Positions 1 to 5,368 of a stretch of 5,368 nt of DNA are shown here, in pieces. The position numbers and the translations under genes were made by a program. Numbering within the stretch: position 1 is the stretch's first letter; each line of letters begins with the position of its first letter. Location of the stretch: positions 1 to 5,368 of the forward strand of contig SLMY01000068.1 of NCBI GenBank assembly GCA_007133255.1, written 5' to 3'. This DNA is from Clostridiales bacterium. Its GTDB lineage: Bacteria; Bacillota; Clostridia; Saccharofermentanales; UBA5734. Under the pieces are notes generated by a model, which saw only the letters and a list, made by a program, of their open reading frames with translations, was not told where the DNA came from and ran no database searches.

Positions 1-227
1 ATCAGGAAATAGCCGGCGAACAAGTAGAAACAGTCATTCCGATTATTGAAAACAAAGGGCCGGGATTGTTCGACAAGAAAATTCGCTCATTCCTCGACGC
101 TATTTTGAACGATGGACCTTCACCGGTGCCCAGCAGCCAGATTCTCTATAATCAGGCGATACTGGACGGCATCGCACGCTCAGCTGAGATAGGCCGTGAA
201 ATTGAAATAGAGATTCCGGAAATTTAA
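1..227 (+). CDS. Gfo/Idh/MocA-family oxidoreductase, C-terminal fragment
   Basis: This is the 3' end of a gene entering from the left edge. The open frame uses codons starting at position 3 and ends with TAA at 225-227, giving 74 residues. The tail contains a GPSPVPS stretch, then ILYNQAILDGI and an acidic, isoleucine-rich end (REIEIEIPEI). In Gfo/Idh/MocA NAD(P)-dependent sugar or inositol oxidoreductases the C-terminus typically has this pattern: a short G-x-P-x-P motif, a helix with a 'x-x-x-A-I-x-x-G-I/S-x-x-S-A' pattern, and a final strand. The N-terminal Rossmann domain and the catalytic lysine region lie outside the window, so substrate cannot be judged. A strong terminator follows 58 bases after the stop, so this is the last gene of its transcript, and it converges with fba. 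The family call rests on the C-terminal pattern only. Confidence 0.72.
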   Translation, partial: QEIAGEQVETVIPIIENKGPGLFDKKIRSFLDAILNDGPSPVPSSQILYNQAILDGIARSAEIGREIEIEIPEI

Positions 228-285
228 GTTAAAGAAAGCTGTTCAGCCGGCATGATGTGCTTGTGCTGATCACGTATATTGTTGG

Positions 286-311
286 GGGCCGCTCAGTTGA
301 GCGGTCCTTTT
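286..311 (+). terminator. Intrinsic terminator of the Gfo/Idh/MocA-type gene
   Basis: GGGCCGCTC at 286-294 pairs with GAGCGGTCC at 299-307, giving nine pairs with one G-U and a four-base AGTT loop. TTTT at 308-311 follows, then further T-rich sequence (tttctttt). It sits 58 bases after the stop at 227. The reverse strand has no T-run after the hairpin, so it should act mainly rightward. Confidence 0.85.
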
Positions 312-524
312 ACGTTTCTTTTGCTGTCTCGGAAAAACGCATAAATCACGCGCTTATTCAGTCCGTTTTATTAACATTAAAATCATTCATTTGTGCTTTC
401 AGACCGATTCTCAATAAAATTTGCCAATATAATAGCATGGTACAATATTGCAATATTATCCTGACGTGGCCGATGAGGCAGCTTTTGTTATCTGCAGACT
501 TATTGGATATTCTGTGGCGCCAGC
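312..524. other. AT-rich gap between convergent terminators
   Basis: No credible gene was seen here on either strand. A long plus-strand open frame crosses it, but that frame runs through both terminators and into fba antisense and resembles no protein I know. The stretch holds a perfect 14-bp palindrome (444-457), a weak leftward promoter-like pair (TTGCAA at 448-453 and TATATT at 426-431, 16 bases apart, read on the minus strand) and an isolated TGGCGCCA palindrome at 515-522. Confidence 0.6.
444..457. repeat. Perfect 14-bp AT-rich palindrome
   Basis: AATATTGCAATATT reads identically on both strands. It lies between the two convergent terminators. It could be a dimeric protein-binding site, but no gene start is close by. 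Chance occurrence in AT-rich sequence is also possible. Confidence 0.5.
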
Positions 525-554
525 AAAAACCCGCCTTCAGCAGAAAGCGGGTTT
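525..554 (-). terminator. Intrinsic terminator of fba
   Basis: Read on the minus strand, AAACCCGC (554-547) pairs perfectly with GCGGGTTT (534-527). The stem extends inward by TTTC/GAAG with one G-U, making 12 pairs around a TGCT loop. The hairpin ends in a run of five T (529-525). It lies about 50 bases after the fba stop codon. The right-hand flank on the plus strand has no clean T-run, so leftward termination is favoured. Confidence 0.9.
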
Positions 555-589
555 CACTATTATTTTCTATTCAAGTGTACATTCTTGGT

Positions 590-606
590 ATCGAGGCTGA
601 CTCGAT
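590..606 (-). other. Small hairpin directly after the fba stop codon
   Basis: ATCGAG (590-595) and CTCGAT (601-606) form a perfect six-pair stem with a five-base loop. It abuts the fba stop codon at 607-609. On the fba strand no T-run follows, so it is not itself an intrinsic terminator. It would be a second stem-loop in the 3' untranslated region, upstream of the main terminator. Confidence 0.5.
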
Positions 607-1542
607 TTATGCTTTGCCGTTGCAGCCAAGAACGTTTTCGATCTTATGCGCGACCATCCCTTTAATCGCGTTTCTGGCCGGGCCAAGGTACTGGCGAGGA
701 TCGAAGTGATCCGGGTTTTCGGCGAAATACTTACGGATTGTCGCTGTCATAGCCAGACGCAGATCGGAATCGATATTAATTTTACAGACCGCCATGGCGG
801 CCGCTTTACGCAGCATGTCTTCCGGAACACCTATGGCGTCGGGCATGTCTCCGCCGAATTTGTTGATCATCTCAACGTATTCGGGAATAACGGAGCTGGC
901 ACCATGCAGAACAATTGGGAAACCAGGCAGTTTCTTCTCAATTTCTTCGAGAATATCGAACCGCAGCTCCGGTTCGGTTCCCGGTTTGAATTTGTACGCG
1001 CCGTGGCTTGTGCCGATCGCGATCGCCAGTGAGTCACAGTTCGTACGGGTAACAAAATCGTATACCTGCTCAGGGTTGGTGTACGACGCGTCTTCAGCAG
1101 ACACATTCACATCATCTTCAACACCGGCCAGCTGACCGAGCTCGGCTTCAACAACAACACCGCGGGCATGGGCATACTCAACCACTTTGCTGGTCAATTT
1201 GACATTATCTTCGTAGTCATGATGTGAACCGTCGATCATAACCGAAGTAAAACCACCGTCAATACAGCTCTTGCATAGTTCAAAAGTATCACCATGGTCC
1301 AGGTGTAAAGCGATCGGCAGATCGGTTTCCTTTAAAGCGGCCTCAACCAGCTTAGTCAGATAAGTATGGTTGGCATACTTGCGGGCACCAGATGATACCT
1401 GCAGGATCAGCGGGGAATTCAGTTCCTTCGCCGCTTCTGTAATACCCTGGATAATCTCCATGTTGTTAACATTGAAGGCACCAATCGCATAACCGCCTTT
1501 ATAGGCTTTCTCAAACATTTCCTTTGTTGTTACTAATGGCAT
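607..1542 (-). CDS. fba: Fructose-1,6-bisphosphate aldolase, class II
   Basis: The product is a cytosolic zinc-dependent aldolase that reversibly splits fructose 1,6-bisphosphate into dihydroxyacetone phosphate and glyceraldehyde 3-phosphate in glycolysis and gluconeogenesis. It has 311 residues, the usual length for the class IIB group of bacteria and amitochondriate protists, and forms a single TIM-barrel domain. Visible motifs are GAFNVNN (21-27), HLDHGD (80-85, with catalytic Asp82 and zinc ligand His83), VEAELG (131-136), GTSHG (177-181, zinc ligand His180), LHGASS (212-217, His213 plus phosphate-binding residues) and KINIDSDLR (254-262). The GVEDDVNV loop after the VEAELG strand fits true FBA better than the shorter tagatose-bisphosphate aldolases (GatY/KbaY), although substrate choice is not proven by sequence. 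The ATG start is fixed by AAGGAG eight bases upstream. It has its own promoter and terminator, so it can be expressed as a single-gene unit. No key residue is missing. Confidence 0.95.
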   Translation of the reverse strand: MPLVTTKEMFEKAYKGGYAIGAFNVNNMEIIQGITEAAKELNSPLILQVSSGARKYANHTYLTKLVEAALKETDLPIALHLDHGDTFELCKSCIDGGFTSVMIDGSHHDYEDNVKLTSKVVEYAHARGVVVEAELGQLAGVEDDVNVSAEDASYTNPEQVYDFVTRTNCDSLAIAIGTSHGAYKFKPGTEPELRFDILEEIEKKLPGFPIVLHGASSVIPEYVEMINKFGGDMPDAIGVPEDMLRKAAAMAVCKINIDSDLRLAMTATIRKYFAENPDHFDPRQYLGPARNAIKGMVAHKIENVLGCNGKA

Positions 1543-1550
1543 ACGTTCAT

Positions 1551-1556
1551 CTCCTT
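1551..1556 (-). promoter_or_regulatory. Ribosome binding site of fba
   Basis: AAGGAG on the minus strand lies eight bases before the ATG at 1542-1540. It supports that start and an efficient initiation rate. Confidence 0.9.
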
Positions 1557-1618
1557 ATATCTCGTTTATTGATCGTACCGTAAGCAAGGTTTTCCCGTGA
1601 GCGTCACATCTTCCAGTT

Positions 1619-1685
1619 TGACACCGGGCGCTCAGGACGCCGGTCAGCGACAGGTAAGTCAGCCGTATGGTATCTTCTGGTGTCA
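1619..1685 (-). promoter_or_regulatory. Structured part of the fba 5' leader (candidate)
   Basis: Two pairings compete in the fba leader. The first is a local hairpin: ACCGG (1623-1627) with CCGGT (1640-1644), continued after one bulged base by CG/CG, around a seven-base loop. The second is a long-range pairing of TGACACC with GGTGTCA (1619-1625 with 1679-1685, seven pairs). They share 1623-1625 and so cannot form together. Neither is followed by a T-run on the fba strand. No known riboswitch consensus was recognised; this is a structural observation only. Confidence 0.3.
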
Positions 1686-1710
1686 GAACAGCTAATAAGC
1701 AATCATATAC

Positions 1711-1739
1711 ATTCTAAAGGTGTTTTAACCCAGCGTCAA
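1711..1739 (-). promoter_or_regulatory. Sigma-70/sigma-A type promoter of fba
   Basis: On the minus strand, TTGACG (1739-1734) and TAGAAT (1716-1711) are separated by 17 bases; each hexamer matches consensus at five of six positions. Transcription would start near 1704, leaving a leader of about 160 nt before the fba start. It lies in the SDR-fba gap, beginning about 26 bases after the SDR stop. Confidence 0.75.
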
Positions 1740-1767
1740 TGAAAAACGTTGATTCCTGGCAGCGTCA
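1731..1767. repeat. Direct repeat CAGCGTCA around the fba -35 element
   Basis: CAGCGTCA occurs at 1731-1738, overlapping the -35 hexamer, and again at 1760-1767, overlapping the SDR stop codon, 29 bases apart. The core AGCGTCA appears a third time at 1600-1606 in the leader. All three are in the same orientation. This could be an operator array or chance. Confidence 0.3.
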
Positions 1768-2664
1768 TTCTTCATAAATCATCTTTTTTGTCATGCCGCC
1801 ATCAACCATCAGGTTCTCGCCTGTAATAAACCCGGCATCCTCTGAACAAAGCCACAGGCAGGCCGCGGCGATATCGGCTGGCTTGCCGATTCGTCCGGCC
1901 GGATGCTGCAGATGCTCGTGTTCCGGCCAGTTAACAGGGTCAGGAAAATCCTTCTGCCAGGGAATGGTGTCGATCCAGCCGGGACTGACACTGTTGACTC
2001 TGATCTTCAGGGGTGCCAGCGAAACAGCCATCGCGTGGGTCAGCGCGACCAGGCCGCCTTTTGAAGCGGCATAAGCTTCGGTTCTGGCCTCCGACATAAA
2101 AGCTCTGGTAGAGGCGATATTCACAATGCTTGCCTGGCGGCCGCTCATGAAAGGGGCAGCCAGTTTCGCCAGCATGAAAGGTCCGCGGAGGTTAACTGAC
2201 AGCACTTTATCAAACGCTTCCATGCTGTCGGAGAAAAGATGCGCCGCGCCGGCATTGGCGATGGCCGCGTTATTGATCAGAATATCAAGATGCCTGTTAT
2301 CAACTTCAGCCTCACCAGTTTTATCAGCCTCATTCGTTTTTAACTGATCTGCTTCTTTTCGTTTTTTCTGGCCAGCCTGATCTGCCCCGAGGCCCAGTTT
2401 TACCGCTGTCTCAATCAGATGGCGTACTTGTTTTTCATCGCTCACATCTGTTTTGACAAATACGGCTTCGCAGCCGTTTTCCTGAAGTAAAGCCATCGCT
2501 TCAGCACCTGCTTCAGCGTCGATATCCGCCATAACCACGTGGGCTCCGGCTTTGGCGAAACTCAAAGCCAGACAGCGGCCGATACCTTTTCCAGCACCGG
2601 TTATCACCGCGATTTTACCCTGAAGGTCCGGCAGATTTCTGGGAATATCAAGTTGTGGTCTCAT
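1765..2664 (-). CDS. SDR-family NAD(P)-dependent oxidoreductase with inserted charged loop
   Basis: This is a classical short-chain dehydrogenase/reductase, a soluble enzyme moving hydride between NAD(P) and an alcohol/ketone pair. Visible elements are TGAGKGIG (22-29, cofactor glycine motif), MADID with an acidic Asp47 at the end of the second strand (which favours NAD over NADP), DVS (73-75), NNAA (131-134), Asn158, Ser185, the Tyr198/Lys202 pair in YAASK, PGW (228-230) and the C-terminal GENLMVDGGM strand. The catalytic Asn-Ser-Tyr-Lys set is complete. At 299 residues it is longer than the usual 250-260. The excess is an N-terminal lead of about 16 residues and a charged insertion of about 30 residues (94-123). 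Its ATG overlaps the valS stop as ATGA, with AAGGAG eight bases upstream, so it is probably co-transcribed with and translationally coupled to valS. Substrate and pathway cannot be told from sequence or neighbours. Confidence 0.93.
   Translation of the reverse strand: MRPQLDIPRNLPDLQGKIAVITGAGKGIGRCLALSFAKAGAHVVMADIDAEAGAEAMALLQENGCEAVFVKTDVSDEKQVRHLIETAVKLGLGADQAGQKKRKEADQLKTNEADKTGEAEVDNRHLDILINNAAIANAGAAHLFSDSMEAFDKVLSVNLRGPFMLAKLAAPFMSGRQASIVNIASTRAFMSEARTEAYAASKGGLVALTHAMAVSLAPLKIRVNSVSPGWIDTIPWQKDFPDPVNWPEHEHLQHPAGRIGKPADIAAACLWLCSEDAGFITGENLMVDGGMTKKMIYEE
2296..2385 (-). repeat. Repeat-bearing charged insertion within the SDR
   Basis: These 90 bases encode SDR residues 94-123, placed between the helix after DVS and the strand leading to NNAA, where most classical SDRs have only a few residues. 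The peptide is made of K, E, D, Q, A, N and T and contains the related units EADQ (104-107), EADK (112-115) and EAEV (118-121). In the DNA, GCAGATCAG recurs 33 bases apart and GAGGCTGA recurs 18 bases apart, both in frame. A hand count gives about 42% G+C, and the coding strand is notably A-rich. Confidence 0.7.
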
Positions 2665-5342
2665 AACACCCGCTCCTTTTGCTCCTTCGCGGCTTCCAGC
2701 AGCTGCTGCAGCCGCTCATTGGCTTTCTGGTTCATCTGCGCGTATTGAGTCAGCTTGTCGCGTTCAGCCTGAACCACTTTCTCAGGTGCCCGGCTGGTGA
2801 ACTGCTCGTTAGCCAGCTTGCCCTGAACACGTTTTAATTCCTGGTCCAGATTTTCCTTTTCTTTTTTCAGCCTTTCAATTTCCTGGTCCAGATCAATCAG
2901 GTCGCTGAGCGGCAGATACAGCTCGCCTCCCGGGAAAAGCGCGGCGACTGCCGTGGTTGGGATACCGGTTTTCTTCACCTGAATATCCAGGCTGTCAATT
3001 CCGGCCAGGCGCCGCAAAAACACTTTGCCGTTCTCAATCCGCTGGCGGGTGGCCGGATCTTCGCTGACCACAATCAGGCCGGCTTTCCGGCTTGGCGGCA
3101 CACCCAGCTCACTGCGGACAGCGCGGATCGAGCGAATCACCTCCATCAGATTGGTCATGGCAGCTTCCTGCTCAGGGAAAGCGAACTGTGTTTCAGGCTG
3201 CGGCCAATCGGATATCATAATGCTGTCGGCATCCGGGTGCAGATGCTGCCAGATAGCCTCACTGACGAAGGGCATGAACGGATGCAGCAGCTGGATCGCT
3301 TCAGACAAAACCTTAACCAGAACGAACTGGGCGGTCTTGCGGCCGCGTGAACCTTTTTCCTGCAGCCTGGCTTTGCTCATTTCAATAAACCAGTCGCAGT
3401 AGGCATCCCAGATAAAACTGTAGATCTTGCCAATCGCGATACCCAGCTCATATTTGTCAAGATTGGCTGTCACCTCTGCCTTCAGATTCTGCAGTGTCGA
3501 TAGTATCCAGGCATCTTCCAGCGCTAAGTCTTTTTCGCTGATATCAGAAAAATCAGTGTCATCATCCAGATTCATCACAACAAAACGCAGCGCGTTCCAC
3601 ATTTTATTTATGAAGTTACGGCCTGACTCTATTTTGTCCTGCTGGAACCGCTGGTCATGCCCGGGCGCTGTCCCGTTTACCAGGGTGAAGCGCAGCGCGT
3701 CAGCGCCATATTCATCAATCATCTCAAGCGGGTCAATCCCGTTACCCAGCGATTTTGACATTTTCCGGCCCTGCGCGTCGCGGATAATACCGTGGATAAA
3801 CACGGTATGGAAAGGCGGCTTGCCGGTCTGCTCCAGCGCTGAGAAAATCATCCGTGCCACCCAGAAGAAAATAATGTCGTAGGCGGTTACCAGTACACTG
3901 GTTGGATAAAAATATTCCAAGTCCTCTGTTTCCTCCGGCCAGCCCAGGGTTGAAAAGGGCCACAGAGCCGATGAAAACCAGGTATCAAGCGTATCATCGT
4001 CCTGGCGCAGGCTGCTGCTTTCGCACTGAGGGCAGGTATCTGGCTTCTCGCGGCTGACAATCGCTTCGCCGCAAGCTTCGCAGTACCAGGCGGGTATCCG
4101 GTGCCCCCACCACAACTGGCGTGAAATGCACCAGTCACGAATATTTTCCATCCAGTTGAAATAGATTTTCTCAAACCGTTCTGGTACAAATTTGGTTTCA
4201 CCTTGTCTGACAGCCTCTATCGCCGGCTCAGCCAGCGGCTTCATCCGTACGAACCACTGGAAGGACAAACGCGGTTCGACCACTGTATTGCAGCGATAGC
4301 AGGAGCCCACATTATGCTGGTGCGGCTCAATTTTCAGCAGCAGGCCTTCTGCTTCCAGATCTTTGACAATTTGTTTCCTGGCTTCGTAGCGGTCGAGTCC
4401 GGCATAGCGTCCGCCGTTCTCATTAATCTTCGCGTCTTCGGTCATCACATTCAGTGTCGGCAGGTTGTGGCGCAAACCTACCTCAAAGTCATTCGGATCA
4501 TGCGCCGGTGTGATTTTCACAACACCGGTACCAAATTCCCGGTCAACATATGTATCGGCGACAATCGGGATGGTGCGGCCGGTCAGCGGCAGTACGGCCT
4601 GTTTGCCAATCAGATGCTGGTACCGTTCATCATCAGGATGTACGGCCACAGCTGTATCACCCAGCATGGTTTCTGGCCGGGTTGTCGCCAGGTCAAGATG
4701 GCCGCTGCCGTCTGCCAGCGGATAGCGAAGATGATAAAACCGGCCGTCTTGCTCTTCGTGTTCTACTTCCGCGTCCGATATTGACGTCAGGCAGCGCGAG
4801 CACCAGTTGATAATGCGCTCACCGCGGTAGATCAGATCTTTTTCATAAAGGCGGACAAAAACCTCTTTAACAGCCTCCGACAGCCCTTCATCCATTGTAA
4901 AGCGTTCGCGTGACCAGTCACAGGAAGAACCCAGCCGTTTGAGCTGATCAATAATCCGTCCGCCATACTCTTCCTTCCAGGCCCAGGCACGCTCCAGAAA
5001 TCCATCGCGTCCCAGCTCTTCCTTGTCTATCCCTTCCTGCCGCATCGCCTCTACAATTCTCGCTTCAGTCGCGATCGACGCGTGGTCTGTGCCGGGCAGC
5101 CAGAGCGCCGCGTAGCCCTGCATCCGTTTAAAACGGATCAGGATATCCTGCAGCGTATTATCTAAAGCATGGCCCATGTGCAGCTGACCGGTAATATTCG
5201 GCGGCGGGATCACAATTGTATAGGGTTCCTTATCAGGATCTGGCCGCGGCGTGAAGTGACCCTTTTCCTGCCAGTTCGCGTAAATCTCATGTTCATGGCC
5301 GCGCGGCTCAAAGCTTTTTTCAATCTGATCAATTCTAGACAT
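2661..5342 (-). CDS. valS: Valyl-tRNA synthetase
   Basis: The product is a cytosolic class I aminoacyl-tRNA synthetase that charges tRNA-Val with valine and hydrolyses mischarged threonyl-tRNA. It has 893 residues, close to the short Firmicute form (about 880). In order: the HIGH-type motif as HMGH (55-58) after PPNITGQL; GTDHASIAT (84-92); a CP1 editing domain with TTRPETMLGDTAVAVHP (220-236) and the GTGVVKITPAHDPNDFEVG region (271-289); cysteine pairs C181/C184, C348/C351, C421/C424 and C437/C440, likely zinc-binding; DTWFSS (453-458); KMSKS (527-531); a helical anticodon-binding domain from about 605 to 760; and a C-terminal Lys/Glu/Gln-rich coiled coil (about 815-890), typical of ValRS. 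The start is supported by GGAGG nine bases upstream. The stop overlaps the SDR start. Expression control, possibly a T-box in a Firmicute, would lie beyond the right edge. Confidence 0.98.
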   Translation of the reverse strand: MSRIDQIEKSFEPRGHEHEIYANWQEKGHFTPRPDPDKEPYTIVIPPPNITGQLHMGHALDNTLQDILIRFKRMQGYAALWLPGTDHASIATEARIVEAMRQEGIDKEELGRDGFLERAWAWKEEYGGRIIDQLKRLGSSCDWSRERFTMDEGLSEAVKEVFVRLYEKDLIYRGERIINWCSRCLTSISDAEVEHEEQDGRFYHLRYPLADGSGHLDLATTRPETMLGDTAVAVHPDDERYQHLIGKQAVLPLTGRTIPIVADTYVDREFGTGVVKITPAHDPNDFEVGLRHNLPTLNVMTEDAKINENGGRYAGLDRYEARKQIVKDLEAEGLLLKIEPHQHNVGSCYRCNTVVEPRLSFQWFVRMKPLAEPAIEAVRQGETKFVPERFEKIYFNWMENIRDWCISRQLWWGHRIPAWYCEACGEAIVSREKPDTCPQCESSSLRQDDDTLDTWFSSALWPFSTLGWPEETEDLEYFYPTSVLVTAYDIIFFWVARMIFSALEQTGKPPFHTVFIHGIIRDAQGRKMSKSLGNGIDPLEMIDEYGADALRFTLVNGTAPGHDQRFQQDKIESGRNFINKMWNALRFVVMNLDDDTDFSDISEKDLALEDAWILSTLQNLKAEVTANLDKYELGIAIGKIYSFIWDAYCDWFIEMSKARLQEKGSRGRKTAQFVLVKVLSEAIQLLHPFMPFVSEAIWQHLHPDADSIMISDWPQPETQFAFPEQEAAMTNLMEVIRSIRAVRSELGVPPSRKAGLIVVSEDPATRQRIENGKVFLRRLAGIDSLDIQVKKTGIPTTAVAALFPGGELYLPLSDLIDLDQEIERLKKEKENLDQELKRVQGKLANEQFTSRAPEKVVQAERDKLTQYAQMNQKANERLQQLLEAAKEQKERVL
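2673..2678 (-). promoter_or_regulatory. Ribosome binding site of the SDR gene, inside valS
   Basis: AAGGAG on the minus strand lies within the last codons of valS, eight bases before the SDR ATG at 2664-2662. Together with the ATGA overlap it fixes the SDR start and suggests the SDR can be initiated both by coupling and independently. Confidence 0.85.
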
Positions 5343-5351
5343 TAATTTTTT

Positions 5352-5356
5352 CCTCC
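5352..5356 (-). promoter_or_regulatory. Ribosome binding site of valS
   Basis: GGAGG on the minus strand lies nine bases before the ATG at 5342-5340, separated by an A-rich spacer. Only 12 more bases upstream are visible, so no promoter can be assigned. Confidence 0.85.
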
Positions 5357-5368
5357 AGTTATTTATCA

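Noticed and set aside
257..709. 150-codon plus-strand open frame
   Set aside because: It crosses two intrinsic terminators and runs into fba antisense, lacks a clear ribosome binding site and resembles no known protein.
1014..1025. CGATCGCGATCG 12-bp palindrome
   Set aside because: It lies inside fba, where it is explained by repeated Ala-Ile codons (IAIAIG, 173-177); no reason to treat it as a site.
646..1135. Plus-strand open frames antisense to fba
   Set aside because: They lie fully within conserved fba coding sequence in other frames, with no recognisable protein features.
1597..1607. GTGA-CGC-TCAC inverted repeat resembling a CRP half-site pair
   Set aside because: The spacer is three bases rather than the six of a CRP site, and it lies downstream of the predicted fba transcription start.
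2362..2367. Run of six A on the coding strand in the SDR insertion as a frameshift or phase-variation tract
   Set aside because: The tract is short and the frame is intact on both sides; there is no alternative-frame product of interest.
4203..4784. 193-codon plus-strand open frame inside valS
   Set aside because: It is wholly antisense to the well-conserved valS CP1 region; its composition is that of a reverse-frame shadow, and it has no independent support.
5343..5368. Possible valS leader or T-box
   Set aside because: Only 26 bases upstream of valS are visible and they hold just the ribosome binding site; nothing of a T-box can be seen.

Overview
This window looks like ordinary chromosomal housekeeping and metabolic DNA, probably from an anaerobic Firmicute (Clostridia-like). 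The grounds are base composition near half G+C, strong AAGGAG/GGAGG ribosome binding sites 8-9 bases before each start, compact intrinsic terminators, a short-type valyl-tRNA synthetase and a class IIB fructose-bisphosphate aldolase. The taxonomic guess is an inference; no marker in the window settles it.

Layout, left to right. Positions 1-227 (+) hold the last 74 codons of a Gfo/Idh/MocA-type oxidoreductase, followed by its terminator (286-311). A stretch of about 210 bases without a gene (312-524) contains an AT-rich palindrome. A terminator on the minus strand (525-554) closes the aldolase transcript, so the two transcription units converge. The fba gene (607-1542, -) has a good ribosome binding site and a 222-base upstream gap. 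That gap carries a strong-looking sigma-70/sigma-A promoter (TTGACG-17-TAGAAT) and a leader of roughly 160 nt with mutually exclusive pairings. Further right, on the minus strand, lies an SDR-family oxidoreductase gene (1765-2664). Its start codon overlaps the stop codon of valS (2661-5342) in an ATGA junction. valS is complete; the window ends 26 bases upstream of its start, so its promoter and any T-box leader lie outside.

How the genes relate: valS and the SDR gene are very probably co-transcribed and translationally coupled, though no shared function is evident. fba has its own promoter. I found no convincing terminator between the SDR gene and fba, so some read-through into fba is possible. 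The most unusual thing in a protein is a charged insertion of about 30 residues, with internal repeats, in the SDR just before its NNAA strand. I saw no mobile element, CRISPR array, tRNA or rRNA, and nothing that amounts to a new multi-gene system.
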